From Faecalicatena contorta (lineage in GTDB: Bacteria > Bacillota > Clostridia > Lachnospirales > Lachnospiraceae): a stretch of 64,000 nucleotides of DNA. The stretch spans positions 1 through 64,000 of the forward strand of contig NZ_QGDS01000015.1 of assembly GCF_003149105.1 (NCBI RefSeq), written 5' to 3'. Of the stretch, positions 17,651 to 26,743 are shown piece by piece (position 1 is the first letter of the stretch; each line of letters opens with the position of its first letter). The translations under genes and the position numbers were made by a program. Below the pieces are notes generated by a model, which searched no databases, had not been told where the DNA came from, and worked only from the letters and a program-made list of their open reading frames with translations.

Positions 17651-19234
17651 ATGAAACGAAAAACTACATATGGTGCTTTATCTGGAAAAATGTTGGCATT
17701 ATGTCTGGCGTTGATGTTGGCCATGATGTCTCTTACAGCATGTTCTGGCAAAAATAATGACGGTTCCACTGAGACAGTAACAGACTCAAAAGACACAGAA
17801 GAAAAGGAAGCTACTGCAAAAGAGCCAAAGTATATATTTTTATTTATTGGGGATGGCATGGGTTTTCCCCAGGCATCCGCTTATGGAGTTTATAAGGGAA
17901 CCAAAGATCATAATTTTACAGGAACATTGGATGACCCTACAATTGACAATATGCCGCAAACTGAGAATGCAAGTTTTATGGAGTTTCCAACGGTTGGGGC
18001 TGTAACTACATATGATGCCTCGAAATTCGTTACGGATTCTGCTTCAGCAGCAACGGCAATTGCCTGTGGTGTGAAGACCCTGGACGGTTCTATTGGAGTT
18101 GATGCTCAGGGAGAAAAAGTTCCCAGTATTGCTGAAATGTTAAAGGAACAAAAGGACTACAAAATCGGAATTATTACTACAGTATCATTAAACCATGCAA
18201 CTCCTGCAGGTTTCTATGCCCATGTAGAATCCAGGGGTGATTTGGTTACCATTGGGGAGCAGTTAGCAGAAAGTGACTTCGACTTCTTCGGCGGAGGCGG
18301 TATCAATACGAAAAAAGATGAAGAACGTGATGCTGTTATGACAAAAATCGAAGAAGCGGGATACAATGTAGTAAACACAAAAGAAAATATTATGAGCTTA
18401 TCTGCAGATTCCGGCAAGACCGTTGCTATTAATGAAATACTGGATACAGAAGATGATATTCAGTATTCCATAGATCAGCAGGCAGATGATCTGAAGCTGT
18501 CTGACTATGTACAAAAGGGAATTGATGTAATTGACAATGATACAGGATTTTTTATGATGGTTGAAGGCGGAAAAATTGACTGGTCAGCCCATCGAAATGA
18601 TGCATACACTACCATCAATGAAGTAAAGGAATTAGAATCAGCGGTAGATGTAGCTGTAAAATTTTACAATGAACATCCTGAGGAAACCCTAATCTTAGTT
18701 ACCGGAGATCATGAAACAGGAGGAATGGCCTTAGGGCAAAATACGACCTTCTATAACACTTACTATACAGCTATGGATAAGCAGCAATTGTCTTTCCAGG
18801 TCTTCAATACGGAATATTTAGAGAAATACAGGGAAAACAGCACTTCTTTTGAAGATGCCATGAAAGATGTGAAAGAGCAGTTCGGACTGCTGATGCCAGG
18901 AGACCCTGATGCAGAAACAGATGACATTTTGCTTTTGACAGAGGATGATGTAGAGATTTTAAGAGAAGCCTATGATATAAGTATGATTCCATATGATGAC
19001 AGGGAACTGACAGCAGAGTATGAGAATAAATATTCTTCTTATGACTATGAACCGTTCCAGTTAATGATTACAAGAATCGTAAACAGTAAAGTTGGTATCG
19101 GATGGTCTTCTACCGCCCATTCAGGGCTTCCGGTTGCAATTTATGGACAGGGAACGGGCAGGGAGGTCTTTGACGGATTTATAGACAATACGGATATATG
19201 TAATAGCTTGAAAGAGCTTGCCGGATTAAAATAA
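17651..19234 (+). CDS. phoA: Alkaline phosphatase, lipoprotein form
   Basis: Surface phosphomonoesterase of 527 aa. A signal peptide ends in LTAC (Cys31), so it is lipid-anchored. Metal and nucleophile positions of the family are visible: Asp68 in GDGMG, Ser130 in VTDSASAATA, the EGGKIDWSAH segment, TGDHETGG, and the C-terminal STAHSG. All key residues seem present. AGAGGAGG precedes the start. A YibE/F-type membrane protein follows 19 bp later, so the two are likely one operon. It releases phosphate from organic esters outside the cell; inositol phosphates are one conceivable substrate, given the island downstream. Confidence 0.95.
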   Translation: MKRKTTYGALSGKMLALCLALMLAMMSLTACSGKNNDGSTETVTDSKDTEEKEATAKEPKYIFLFIGDGMGFPQASAYGVYKGTKDHNFTGTLDDPTIDNMPQTENASFMEFPTVGAVTTYDASKFVTDSASAATAIACGVKTLDGSIGVDAQGEKVPSIAEMLKEQKDYKIGIITTVSLNHATPAGFYAHVESRGDLVTIGEQLAESDFDFFGGGGINTKKDEERDAVMTKIEEAGYNVVNTKENIMSLSADSGKTVAINEILDTEDDIQYSIDQQADDLKLSDYVQKGIDVIDNDTGFFMMVEGGKIDWSAHRNDAYTTINEVKELESAVDVAVKFYNEHPEETLILVTGDHETGGMALGQNTTFYNTYYTAMDKQQLSFQVFNTEYLEKYRENSTSFEDAMKDVKEQFGLLMPGDPDAETDDILLLTEDDVEILREAYDISMIPYDDRELTAEYENKYSSYDYEPFQLMITRIVNSKVGIGWSSTAHSGLPVAIYGQGTGREVFDGFIDNTDICNSLKELAGLK

Positions 19235-19253
19235 GAAGAAGCGGGATGAGAAA

Positions 19254-20417
19254 ATGGTAAAAAAACATAAGGGGAAAATTCCCTCTCTTGTCATACTAGG
19301 ATTTATAATCATATTATTATTGATTCCAAATTCTTTTGAAAATCCAAACTATGAGCGTTTCCAGCAAGTAAAAGCAGAAGTATTATCGGTTGATAATCAT
19401 CAGGTCCAAGATATGGGAATTTTAAACTCGGGTTTACAGATTTGTGAAATAAAAATCTTACAGGGACCCAATAAAGGAGAGATTGTTTCAGCAGATAATT
19501 TGCTGTCAGGCTCTTTAGAGACGGATAAATTATATGAAGCTGGAGATAAAGCATTGGTACTGGCAGATTTCCGGGATTCTAACAGTGTGAAGGCCACATT
19601 GGTAGACCTGTACCGGCTGCCTTATGAATTGATTTTAGTTGCAATTTTTGTGCTGTTACTGGTCTGCTTTGCAGGATGGGTAGGAGTTCGGGCAATCTTG
19701 TCGTTTATATTTACTATGCTTTCTATTTTCAAAATTTTAATACCATTGTTTTTGAAAGGAATACATCCCATTTTACTGGGAGCAGGGGTTACTATACTGA
19801 CAAGTACGGTCATTATACTTCTTGTATATGGCTGGAACCGGCAATTTGCTGCAGCTACGATTAGTGCGGTCACAGGAACTTTGTTTACTGCGGTACTGGC
19901 ATATATTTTCGTAGAACTTTTTCAAATACATGGAGCAGTTATGGAGTATTCCGAAAGCCTTCTATATGCAGGATACTCGGGACTGAATCTTACTTCTATA
20001 TTCATTGCAAGCATTTTTATTACTTCTTCCGGAGCAGTCACAGATATTGCAGTAGATATTACTTCGGCATTGCAGGAGCTGGTTGAGAAAAAACCTGAAC
20101 TTAGTATGAAAGAGCTGATTGCCTCAGGCATGGTAATCGGAAAAAACAACATTGCTACAATGACGACAACTTTGCTGCTGGCATATTCAGGAGGATACAT
20201 TGGTTTGCTGATGGTATTTGTGGCTCAGGGAACTCCTTTGATTAGTATTTTGAACTTGAACTATGTATCAGCAGAGATTTTAAATACGATGGTAGGAAGT
20301 ATCGGATTGGTTTTAGTTGCTCCAATATCTGCGGTTATTACTGGAAAATTGCTGGCCAGAAAACCGGTATCAGTATCGGCAGTGGAAAACAAAGAATCAT
20401 ACGAATCAGTTTCTTAA
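19254..20417 (+). CDS. YibE/F-like membrane protein
   Basis: Integral membrane protein of 387 aa. One N-terminal helix (about residues 10-27) is followed by a roughly 90-residue soluble domain, then about seven or eight hydrophobic segments from residue 120 to 375. The order and the SGAVTDIAVDITSALQEL stretch match the YibE/F family, whose function is unsettled. It lies 19 bp after the alkaline phosphatase gene in the same orientation and is probably co-transcribed. The C-terminus is short and cytosolic. Confidence 0.8.
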   Translation: MVKKHKGKIPSLVILGFIIILLLIPNSFENPNYERFQQVKAEVLSVDNHQVQDMGILNSGLQICEIKILQGPNKGEIVSADNLLSGSLETDKLYEAGDKALVLADFRDSNSVKATLVDLYRLPYELILVAIFVLLLVCFAGWVGVRAILSFIFTMLSIFKILIPLFLKGIHPILLGAGVTILTSTVIILLVYGWNRQFAAATISAVTGTLFTAVLAYIFVELFQIHGAVMEYSESLLYAGYSGLNLTSIFIASIFITSSGAVTDIAVDITSALQELVEKKPELSMKELIASGMVIGKNNIATMTTTLLLAYSGGYIGLLMVFVAQGTPLISILNLNYVSAEILNTMVGSIGLVLVAPISAVITGKLLARKPVSVSAVENKESYESVS

Positions 20418-20454
20418 CTTGTGAAGACTGGGAAAATGTATTAGCAGCCTTCAA

Positions 20455-20547
20455 AGGTTTGCAAAACAGATGGGTTAATAAGCGCAATTTCATAATGAAT
20501 CTGGAATCCCCGGAAAGCCCGTATTTATGGGAACTCCGGGGATTTTG
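20455..20547 (+). repeat. Dispersed hairpin repeat, copy 3
   Basis: It begins GGTTTGCAAAACAGATGGG, continues AGCGCAATTTCATAATGAAT and ends in a hairpin (AATCCCCGG and AGCCCGT with ATGGGAACTCCGGGGATT, then TTTG). About nine of ten bases match the copy at 14354 over the first 50 positions. It follows the yibE/F-like gene and could serve as its terminator. Confidence 0.7.
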
Positions 20548-21034
20548 TGTTTTAGTATAATAGAGGAAAATATACTAGTATCTAGTGTTGACTGTACCAC
20601 ATTTTGTGTACTGAGTGGAGTGTAGGGATGGGATAACAGTAGTTGGAGCGAGCGGAATAATATTATATAAAATATTATTTCTAGTAGTGGAAATGGAGTG
20701 TAGTGTGATAAAATATAGCATATGAAATAGAGGAAGATTTATGGAAATGGAAGTATCTTAAGAAGCAGAGCTGCTTGCTCTTTGATTAAAAATCATTTAA
20801 TTTATGACAATCCTTGGATATTATAAAAAATATGAAATAATATAAAATTGATGTTTATAATATATCATTGTGTTGACAATTATACAAAAAGATGATAAAA
20901 ATAAATTAACTAATAAAATGAAAAGTCATATTTGTATTGCGCATTATAATAAGAGCTGTTGAACTTGAAAAACATATTACGAGTTCAACAGCTCGTTGAA
21001 TATAAAAGTTTCATAAGTTGACAAAGGAGAGGTT
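20548..21034. other. AT-rich gap with inverted repeat before the sensor operon
   Basis: No gene is visible. A TATAAT at 20945-20950 is followed at once by a long inverted repeat: GAGCTGTTGAACT (20953-20965) and AGTTCAACAGCTC (20982-20994), 13 perfect pairs around 16 bases, without a T-run. Placed at the likely transcription start of the sensor operon, it reads as an operator or 5' mRNA hairpin rather than a terminator. A TTGACA at 20873 may belong to another promoter. Confidence 0.5.
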
Positions 21035-21985
21035 ATGCAGACAAAAAGGCGAATATATTTTGTGTGTAGCGTAGGAATCATATTGACCATGTTAACCGGC
21101 TGTATATCGGAAGAAAGTGCTTCAATAAAGAATAAAGAATTTACAATCGGTATAGTAACTAAAGCAAAAGACAGTGAATACTGGATGTCGTATATATCGG
21201 GAATTAATAACGCTGCCCAGGATTACAATGTTAACACGGTCCTGATCTCCCCACGGACGGAGAAGGAGGGTGACGTTCAAAAGAAAATGATAACCGATAT
21301 GCTCAAGAAAGATATTGATGCAATTGCAATTTCTCCAATTGATTCAAATAAGACCTCCTATCTGGAGATGGCAAATGAACGCGGCATTCCTGTGTTTGCG
21401 ACCGATTCGGACTATTTTGATGCAGATGTACCATATATCGGTTATGATAATTACCGAATGGGCGCAGATCTGGCGGCAAATGCCAGCCAATATTTAAATG
21501 GTCAGGGCAGTGTTGGTATTATATCCGGCAGCCTAAGCCAGGCCGGCCATAAGCAGCGGGTGGATGGTTTCTGTGACTATCTCAGCAAGAATTCGGCTAT
21601 CAACACGGCCTTTATCATCGATGGATATAGCAATTTGATGTTGCCGGAGACAGAGATAAGTTCATTGTTAGAGAATAATCCGGAAGTTGGTGTGATTTTT
21701 GTTACGAATGCAGTGGCGGCCTTGGGTCTTGCTGATTACCTATATGAACAGAAAATTGATATTGCAATCTGTGCTATGGATGCCCAACAAGATGCCTATG
21801 AAGCAGTCAGAACAGGAAGGATCCTGGCGTTGGCAAATCATTCGGGGTACGACAATGGATATCAGACCGTAAAGCGTATTGTTAAAACGGTGCGGGATAA
21901 GGAAGAGGCAGAAAATGTGTTGCTTAGGGCGGATATCTTAACGAAAGATAATATCTATAACTATGACCTGCAGGGAGAACCGTAA
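21035..21985 (+). CDS. Sugar-binding lipoprotein (periplasmic binding protein type)
   Basis: RbsB-like binding protein of 316 aa, lipid-anchored through Cys23 (MLTGC). The fold is shown by the TIGIVTKAKDSEYWMS start, DAIAISPIDSNKT, and the hinge-region GQGSVGIISGS. It is not next to an ABC transporter but directly upstream of a YesM-type kinase and a response regulator. It is therefore likely the extracellular sensing partner that hands ligand information to the kinase, as in XylFII-LytS-type three-component systems. The ligand is probably inositol or a related sugar, judged from the downstream genes. Confidence 0.88.
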   Translation: MQTKRRIYFVCSVGIILTMLTGCISEESASIKNKEFTIGIVTKAKDSEYWMSYISGINNAAQDYNVNTVLISPRTEKEGDVQKKMITDMLKKDIDAIAISPIDSNKTSYLEMANERGIPVFATDSDYFDADVPYIGYDNYRMGADLAANASQYLNGQGSVGIISGSLSQAGHKQRVDGFCDYLSKNSAINTAFIIDGYSNLMLPETEISSLLENNPEVGVIFVTNAVAALGLADYLYEQKIDIAICAMDAQQDAYEAVRTGRILALANHSGYDNGYQTVKRIVKTVRDKEEAENVLLRADILTKDNIYNYDLQGEP

Positions 21986-21997
21986 GGGGGGATGGAA

Positions 21998-23737
21998 GTG
22001 TGGAGTCTGCGGAATAAGGTTTTGCTGGGTGTCTTACTGGTAATAACACTGATTGTAATCTGTGGTGTAGCTGTAATATATAAGAAAGATGCTGAAATGA
22101 TTCAGGATGATTATTGTCATAATTTATATTACCGGGTTGAACAGGCCGGTAAATATTTTGATGATACCATGAGTAATATTTATGAAATCTCAGTTGAGCT
22201 TACATATGAGAATGACCTAATCCACCTTATCAAGCAATATAAACAGCAACAGACAGAAGAAAGCGCTGCGGATTTGGCACAGGTTCTGATGGAATATAAG
22301 AATAAAAATATGCAGATTAGTTCGATTTGCGTTTATATTGAGGACTTGCCTGTTATTATCACCTCGGAAGAGTATCCGATGCGCCTGGAAAATACGAAAA
22401 TAGATTTGGATCAGTCATGCGCAGTCGGCCCGGTACTGATTAAGGAGCCTTATAAAAAAGAAGGTAATGTTCTGTCCTTCGTAAATAGCTTGGAAAGCCC
22501 GGGGCTGGAAGATGTAACGGTGATGGTAAATATCCAGGAAAGATCAATATACTATAATTATCTGGATTATTTAGATGGTGAAAAGGTCAAGGCAATGGCA
22601 CTGGTAGATACAATTGGGAAGGTGGTATCAGCAAAGGAAAGGAATCAAATTGGTTCCCAGTTTAGCGAAGAGTTGTTTTCAGATATTGAAAGTCAGGCAA
22701 TCATCAGAGATAAAGACAGAGATGAAATTGGTATTTCGTACCGGACTCCATTTTCTCAATATACTATCCAGGTAGTAGTGTCGACTGATGAAATACTGGT
22801 ACAGCTGCGTTCACTGCGTTTTTTTGTTCTGACATTAAGTATTGTCTTTATATTGGTTGCTTTCTTTATCTCCTATCTTAGTACGATGCTGATCTACAAG
22901 CCATTAAGCCAATTGACTGAAACAGTAAAGGAGGTAGGAAATGGAAATCTTAATAAACGCTATGTCGTGACAACCAGGGATGAAGTGGGGACACTGGGAA
23001 CAAATTTTAATAATATGCTTGATCAGATCAATGAACTATTCCGGCAACTGATCAAAGAAGAGCGGCTAAAAAAGGATGCTGAACTGGATGCACTTCAATA
23101 TCAGATTACACCGCATTTTATGTACAATACGTTAAATACGATAAAGTGCTACGCCCTGACCAGAGGGGAGCGGGAAATTGCCGATCTGATTGCATGTTTT
23201 GCCGATTTACTGCAAACTGCAATCAGCAAAAAGGGGTCATTTATCACTCTTGCCCATGAGGTAAGTATCGTCAATAAATATGTGATTCTGCAGCAGTTCC
23301 GTCACGGCGATGCTTTTCAGGTAGACTATCAGATTGGGGCAGCCTCAGATTGCTATATTCCGCGATTGATTTTACAGCCGTTTGTTGAGAATTCAATTGA
23401 GCATGGTTTTGATATGCGAAAGGGTGATAATAAGATTCTTTTAAAGGCTGTAATTGCCGGTAATAAGCTGGTGATCCGGGTAAAGGATAACGGTATTGGT
23501 ATGACACAGGAGTCTATTGAAGAGTTGTTAAGCAGCCCGGCGAAGAAATTCACCGGTATGAGTAATATTGGAGTTTCAAATGTTAAGGAGCGGCTTAGTC
23601 TCTATTTTGGTGCAGAGGGAAGCGTTACGATGGAAGAACAGGCAGAAGGGATCGAGGTGATAATATCAATGCCGGCTATTTTCGATTCCCAGCAATTATA
23701 TAAGTTTAGTGATACGGAGGAAGACAATGAAGTATAA
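21998..23737 (+). CDS. YesM-type sensor histidine kinase
   Basis: Membrane kinase of about 579 aa. The N-terminal helix (about residues 5-25) and a second near 275-295 enclose an extracellular sensor region. A HAMP domain follows (YKPLSQLTETVKEVGNGNL), then the His_kinase segment with the phosphoacceptor His in LQYQITPHFMYNTLNTIK (about residue 373). The ATP lid motif is VKDNGIGM. The GTG at 21998 has a GGGGG ribosome binding site at good spacing, whereas the ATG at 21992 abuts it. It overlaps the regulator gene by 11 bases. Confidence 0.9.
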   Translation: MWSLRNKVLLGVLLVITLIVICGVAVIYKKDAEMIQDDYCHNLYYRVEQAGKYFDDTMSNIYEISVELTYENDLIHLIKQYKQQQTEESAADLAQVLMEYKNKNMQISSICVYIEDLPVIITSEEYPMRLENTKIDLDQSCAVGPVLIKEPYKKEGNVLSFVNSLESPGLEDVTVMVNIQERSIYYNYLDYLDGEKVKAMALVDTIGKVVSAKERNQIGSQFSEELFSDIESQAIIRDKDRDEIGISYRTPFSQYTIQVVVSTDEILVQLRSLRFFVLTLSIVFILVAFFISYLSTMLIYKPLSQLTETVKEVGNGNLNKRYVVTTRDEVGTLGTNFNNMLDQINELFRQLIKEERLKKDAELDALQYQITPHFMYNTLNTIKCYALTRGEREIADLIACFADLLQTAISKKGSFITLAHEVSIVNKYVILQQFRHGDAFQVDYQIGAASDCYIPRLILQPFVENSIEHGFDMRKGDNKILLKAVIAGNKLVIRVKDNGIGMTQESIEELLSSPAKKFTGMSNIGVSNVKERLSLYFGAEGSVTMEEQAEGIEVIISMPAIFDSQQLYKFSDTEEDNEV

Positions 23738-25310
23738 AGCAATTATCGTTGAGGATGATCGAATTGTCCGAAGCTATATGTCCAATCTTGAAGTGTGGGG
23801 CGACTATAATATTGAAATTGTCGATGGGGCCAGGGATGGTGTGGAGGCATTGGAAAAAAATCAGCAGTTGCACCCGGATCTGATTATAACTGATATCTCC
23901 ATGCCGCAGATGAATGGTATCGAACTGATTAAGGAAATCAGAGCAATCGACCAGTCTGTCTACATCATGGTGCTAAGTTGCCACGACGAGTTTGAATATG
24001 TCAAAGAAGCGATGAAATTAGGTGCCAATGAGTATGTGCTGAAAAACACTTTCAGTGAAGAGACGCTTGCTGAGATATTGCCTAATACGGTAAAAAGCAT
24101 GCAGCGGCAAACTAAAATTCAAGATCATCAGTTTTATGCCAAACAGGATTTAAAGTTTTATTTTTTCAATCAGATGATGGCCGGGATGTTGTCTGGAGAG
24201 GAAAGGGAAAGAAAGCGTGAAGAAGCAGATATAGCCGGGAAGTATGTTAACTGTGCAGTCATCAACTTCTTTATAGCGGAGTGGAGTTCAGTGAAATTTC
24301 AATCATTATTGCCGGATTGGGATCGATATAGCCGGATTTTGCTGGAAAGGTTAGCAAATTATTTTACCAAATATTTAAAGGACAGTCAGGAATATGTTGA
24401 GACTATTTATCTGGGGGAAGGGAACTACTGTTGTTTTGTAGATGTATCAAAGGAACGACGGGTCAGCCGTATGCAACAGCAATTAATTGAAACTGTTTCG
24501 GTCGTACATAAATGCCTCAAAGAAGAACCGTATCGGTACGTTCTGGGAGTAAGTGATGTCTGTGCCGGTGAGTCAAATATCAAGCAGGCCGTGTTTCAGG
24601 CCAGAAACATGGTGAAATCAAGTTTTTATCTTGATGATGCAGTACTATATTATGCAGGTGGTCTGGGCAATCATATTACCGAAAAGCTGCCAGAGCCGGC
24701 AGCGGCTCTGATCAGGCAGTTATCCTCATATCTGCAGGAAGATAAAGACGAAGAAATAATTATGGCCCTGAAAGAAATAATTTCTCGATTTAAGGAGGAG
24801 CTCACTGCTCCCAGTGTTGTGGTGAAGTGGCTGAAAGATTTAGATCACCTCCTTCAGATGGACCGGGATGTTGAACACTATAACCATATATATTCAATTA
24901 ATGATGTCCAAAAGATCTGTGACAGTTATAAAGGTGCAGTGCTGATGCTCCCGGTAAAAAAGATGCCGGAAAATATCAGTCCGGCAATGCAGAATGCACT
25001 AATTTATATTCATGAAAATTATAAGAAAAAGATTGGTTTAAAAGATGTTGCCGATGCAGTCCATTTAAATGCAGCATATCTGAGTACGTTGTTTAATAAA
25101 GAAATGCCAATTGGATTTTCTAAATATTTATTAGAGTTAAGAATGAAAACGGCCAAAAAATTACTGAAGAATACAAATTATAAAGTGAAAGAGGTTGCAG
25201 AAAAAGCGGGTTTCTTTGATTATCATTATTTTGCCAGAGCTTTTAAAGATCTAACCGGCTTAAGTCCGCTGGAATATCGAAAAAATAATATTAGACAATC
25301 TGATATTTAG
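23727..25310 (+). CDS. YesN-type response regulator, AraC output
   Basis: Regulator of 527 aa. The receiver domain (1-120) has the acidic pair in VEDD, phosphoacceptor Asp56 in IITDISMPQMNG, and the conserved Lys in YVLKN. After a long middle region, the last 100 residues form a double helix-turn-helix of the AraC type (LKDVADAVHLNAAYLSTLF, then VKEVAEKAGFFDYHYFARAFK). It is translated from within the kinase gene. It probably activates the transporter-dehydrogenase operon starting at 25585. The start at 23727 follows GGAGGAAGAC. Confidence 0.93.
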   Translation: MKYKAIIVEDDRIVRSYMSNLEVWGDYNIEIVDGARDGVEALEKNQQLHPDLIITDISMPQMNGIELIKEIRAIDQSVYIMVLSCHDEFEYVKEAMKLGANEYVLKNTFSEETLAEILPNTVKSMQRQTKIQDHQFYAKQDLKFYFFNQMMAGMLSGEERERKREEADIAGKYVNCAVINFFIAEWSSVKFQSLLPDWDRYSRILLERLANYFTKYLKDSQEYVETIYLGEGNYCCFVDVSKERRVSRMQQQLIETVSVVHKCLKEEPYRYVLGVSDVCAGESNIKQAVFQARNMVKSSFYLDDAVLYYAGGLGNHITEKLPEPAAALIRQLSSYLQEDKDEEIIMALKEIISRFKEELTAPSVVVKWLKDLDHLLQMDRDVEHYNHIYSINDVQKICDSYKGAVLMLPVKKMPENISPAMQNALIYIHENYKKKIGLKDVADAVHLNAAYLSTLFNKEMPIGFSKYLLELRMKTAKKLLKNTNYKVKEVAEKAGFFDYHYFARAFKDLTGLSPLEYRKNNIRQSDI

Positions 25311-25320
25311 AGATTGTAAA

Positions 25321-25358
25321 AGAGTGGAATCGAATTGGCTTCGATTCCACTCTTTTTT
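25321..25358 (+). terminator. Terminator of the sensor operon
   Basis: AGAGTGGAATCGAA and TTCGATTCCACTCT form a perfect 14-bp stem around TTGGC, followed by TTTTTT. Very strong Rho-independent terminator. Confidence 0.93.
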
Positions 25359-25584
25359 GCGGAAAAAGCAGGTGTGGAAAAATAACATATTTTGTTACTA
25401 AAATTCAGGTTTCTAAAAAAAAGATACAAACTTGCAGATTGTAAAGCAAAAAGCCAAATATATGTAATGAAATCTGAATTTATACGACTTAATCTTATCT
25501 AAAATAGCAATTATAATAAACCAAGGTCAAGATATCATTTACAGATCTTGCAAAATTACAGGATTGGAAAGGATAGGAGAAGAA

Positions 25585-26727
25585 ATGAGAAAAGTTGGAA
25601 TTGGATTGATTGGAGCAGGGGTTATTGCAAAATTTCATATGCAGGGATATAACTCTGTATTTGAAAATTATGGAGATGTAGAACCGAGATTTGTGATTGT
25701 GGCAGATTTAGATATAGAACGGGCGGAGAAACTTAAAGCTTCCTATCGTTTTGAAAAAGCTACGGATAACTGGCGCGATGTAATTGAAAATCCAGATGTA
25801 GAATTGGTTTTAATTACTACCCCTAACTATTTACATGCAGAAATGGCAATAGCAGCAGCAAAAGCCGGGAAGCATATCATGTGTGAAAAACCGATGTCAA
25901 TGGATCTTGAAGAAGGAAACGCAATGGTCGAAGCGGTAAAAAATGCCGGAGTCATCAGTCAGGTTGATTTTGTATACAGGAAATGCCCGACCATTGTTGA
26001 AGCAAAGAAAATGATCGATAATGGCACAATCGGTGAAATTGTTACTTTTAGGGGCTGGTTTGACTGTGCTTACATGGCAGATCCAGAGACGCCGATGATG
26101 TGGCGGGAGTATAAAAAGTTTGCCGGCACCGGCAGCATGGGGGATTTGGTGGCTCACGTAATCAGTCTTTCGGATTACCTGTTAAATGAGCAGGTCGGTG
26201 GAATTGACGAAGTAAATTGTTTCTGCGATATCGTTTATAAAGAGAGAGAAGATATGTTTGACCCGGCTAAAAAGGCTGAGGTGGATACAAATGATATAGA
26301 TTACTCAATTGTCCGCTATCAGAACGGCCGAATCGGAGTGCTTTACTCCTCCAGAGTGGCAGTTGGTCATGACAGCCGGTTAGGCTTCGAAGTAGTGGGA
26401 TCGAAAGGAATAATTAAATTTGCCTTAAACCGGATGAACGAACTGGATATCTTCATCGAAGACGGCGATGCGGTCAACCGTGGTTTTAAAACATTATCTC
26501 CCAATCCTAATCATGGAGAATTCAGTCATTATTGTACATATGGTGATGATGGCATCAGTTACCCGAACGTAATGGGAATCCAGGCGCATTCGATGCTGGC
26601 AGCAGTGGCAAACAATCAACCACTGGATATTGATATTGCTTATGGATTAGAAGTGGACCGTGTAATGCTGGCAATGCAGAAATCAGCGAAGAGTAAAAAA
26701 GCTGTAAAAGTGTCTGATATAAGGTAA
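25585..26727 (+). CDS. Gfo/Idh/MocA oxidoreductase
   Basis: NAD(P)-dependent sugar or cyclitol dehydrogenase of 380 aa. The Rossmann glycine motif is LIGAGVIAKFH at the N-terminus and the catalytic Lys lies in CEKPMSMD. The C-terminal half is the family's alpha/beta substrate domain. It is first in an operon with an IolG homologue, a ribose-type ABC importer and iolE, so the substrate is probably an inositol isomer or inosose, perhaps scyllo-inositol. The ATG at 25585 has AGGAG at correct spacing and is preferred to a TTG at 25564. A TATAAT at 25512 may mark the promoter. Confidence 0.85.
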   Translation: MRKVGIGLIGAGVIAKFHMQGYNSVFENYGDVEPRFVIVADLDIERAEKLKASYRFEKATDNWRDVIENPDVELVLITTPNYLHAEMAIAAAKAGKHIMCEKPMSMDLEEGNAMVEAVKNAGVISQVDFVYRKCPTIVEAKKMIDNGTIGEIVTFRGWFDCAYMADPETPMMWREYKKFAGTGSMGDLVAHVISLSDYLLNEQVGGIDEVNCFCDIVYKEREDMFDPAKKAEVDTNDIDYSIVRYQNGRIGVLYSSRVAVGHDSRLGFEVVGSKGIIKFALNRMNELDIFIEDGDAVNRGFKTLSPNPNHGEFSHYCTYGDDGISYPNVMGIQAHSMLAAVANNQPLDIDIAYGLEVDRVMLAMQKSAKSKKAVKVSDIR

Positions 26728-26743
26728 GAAAGGAGATGGGACG

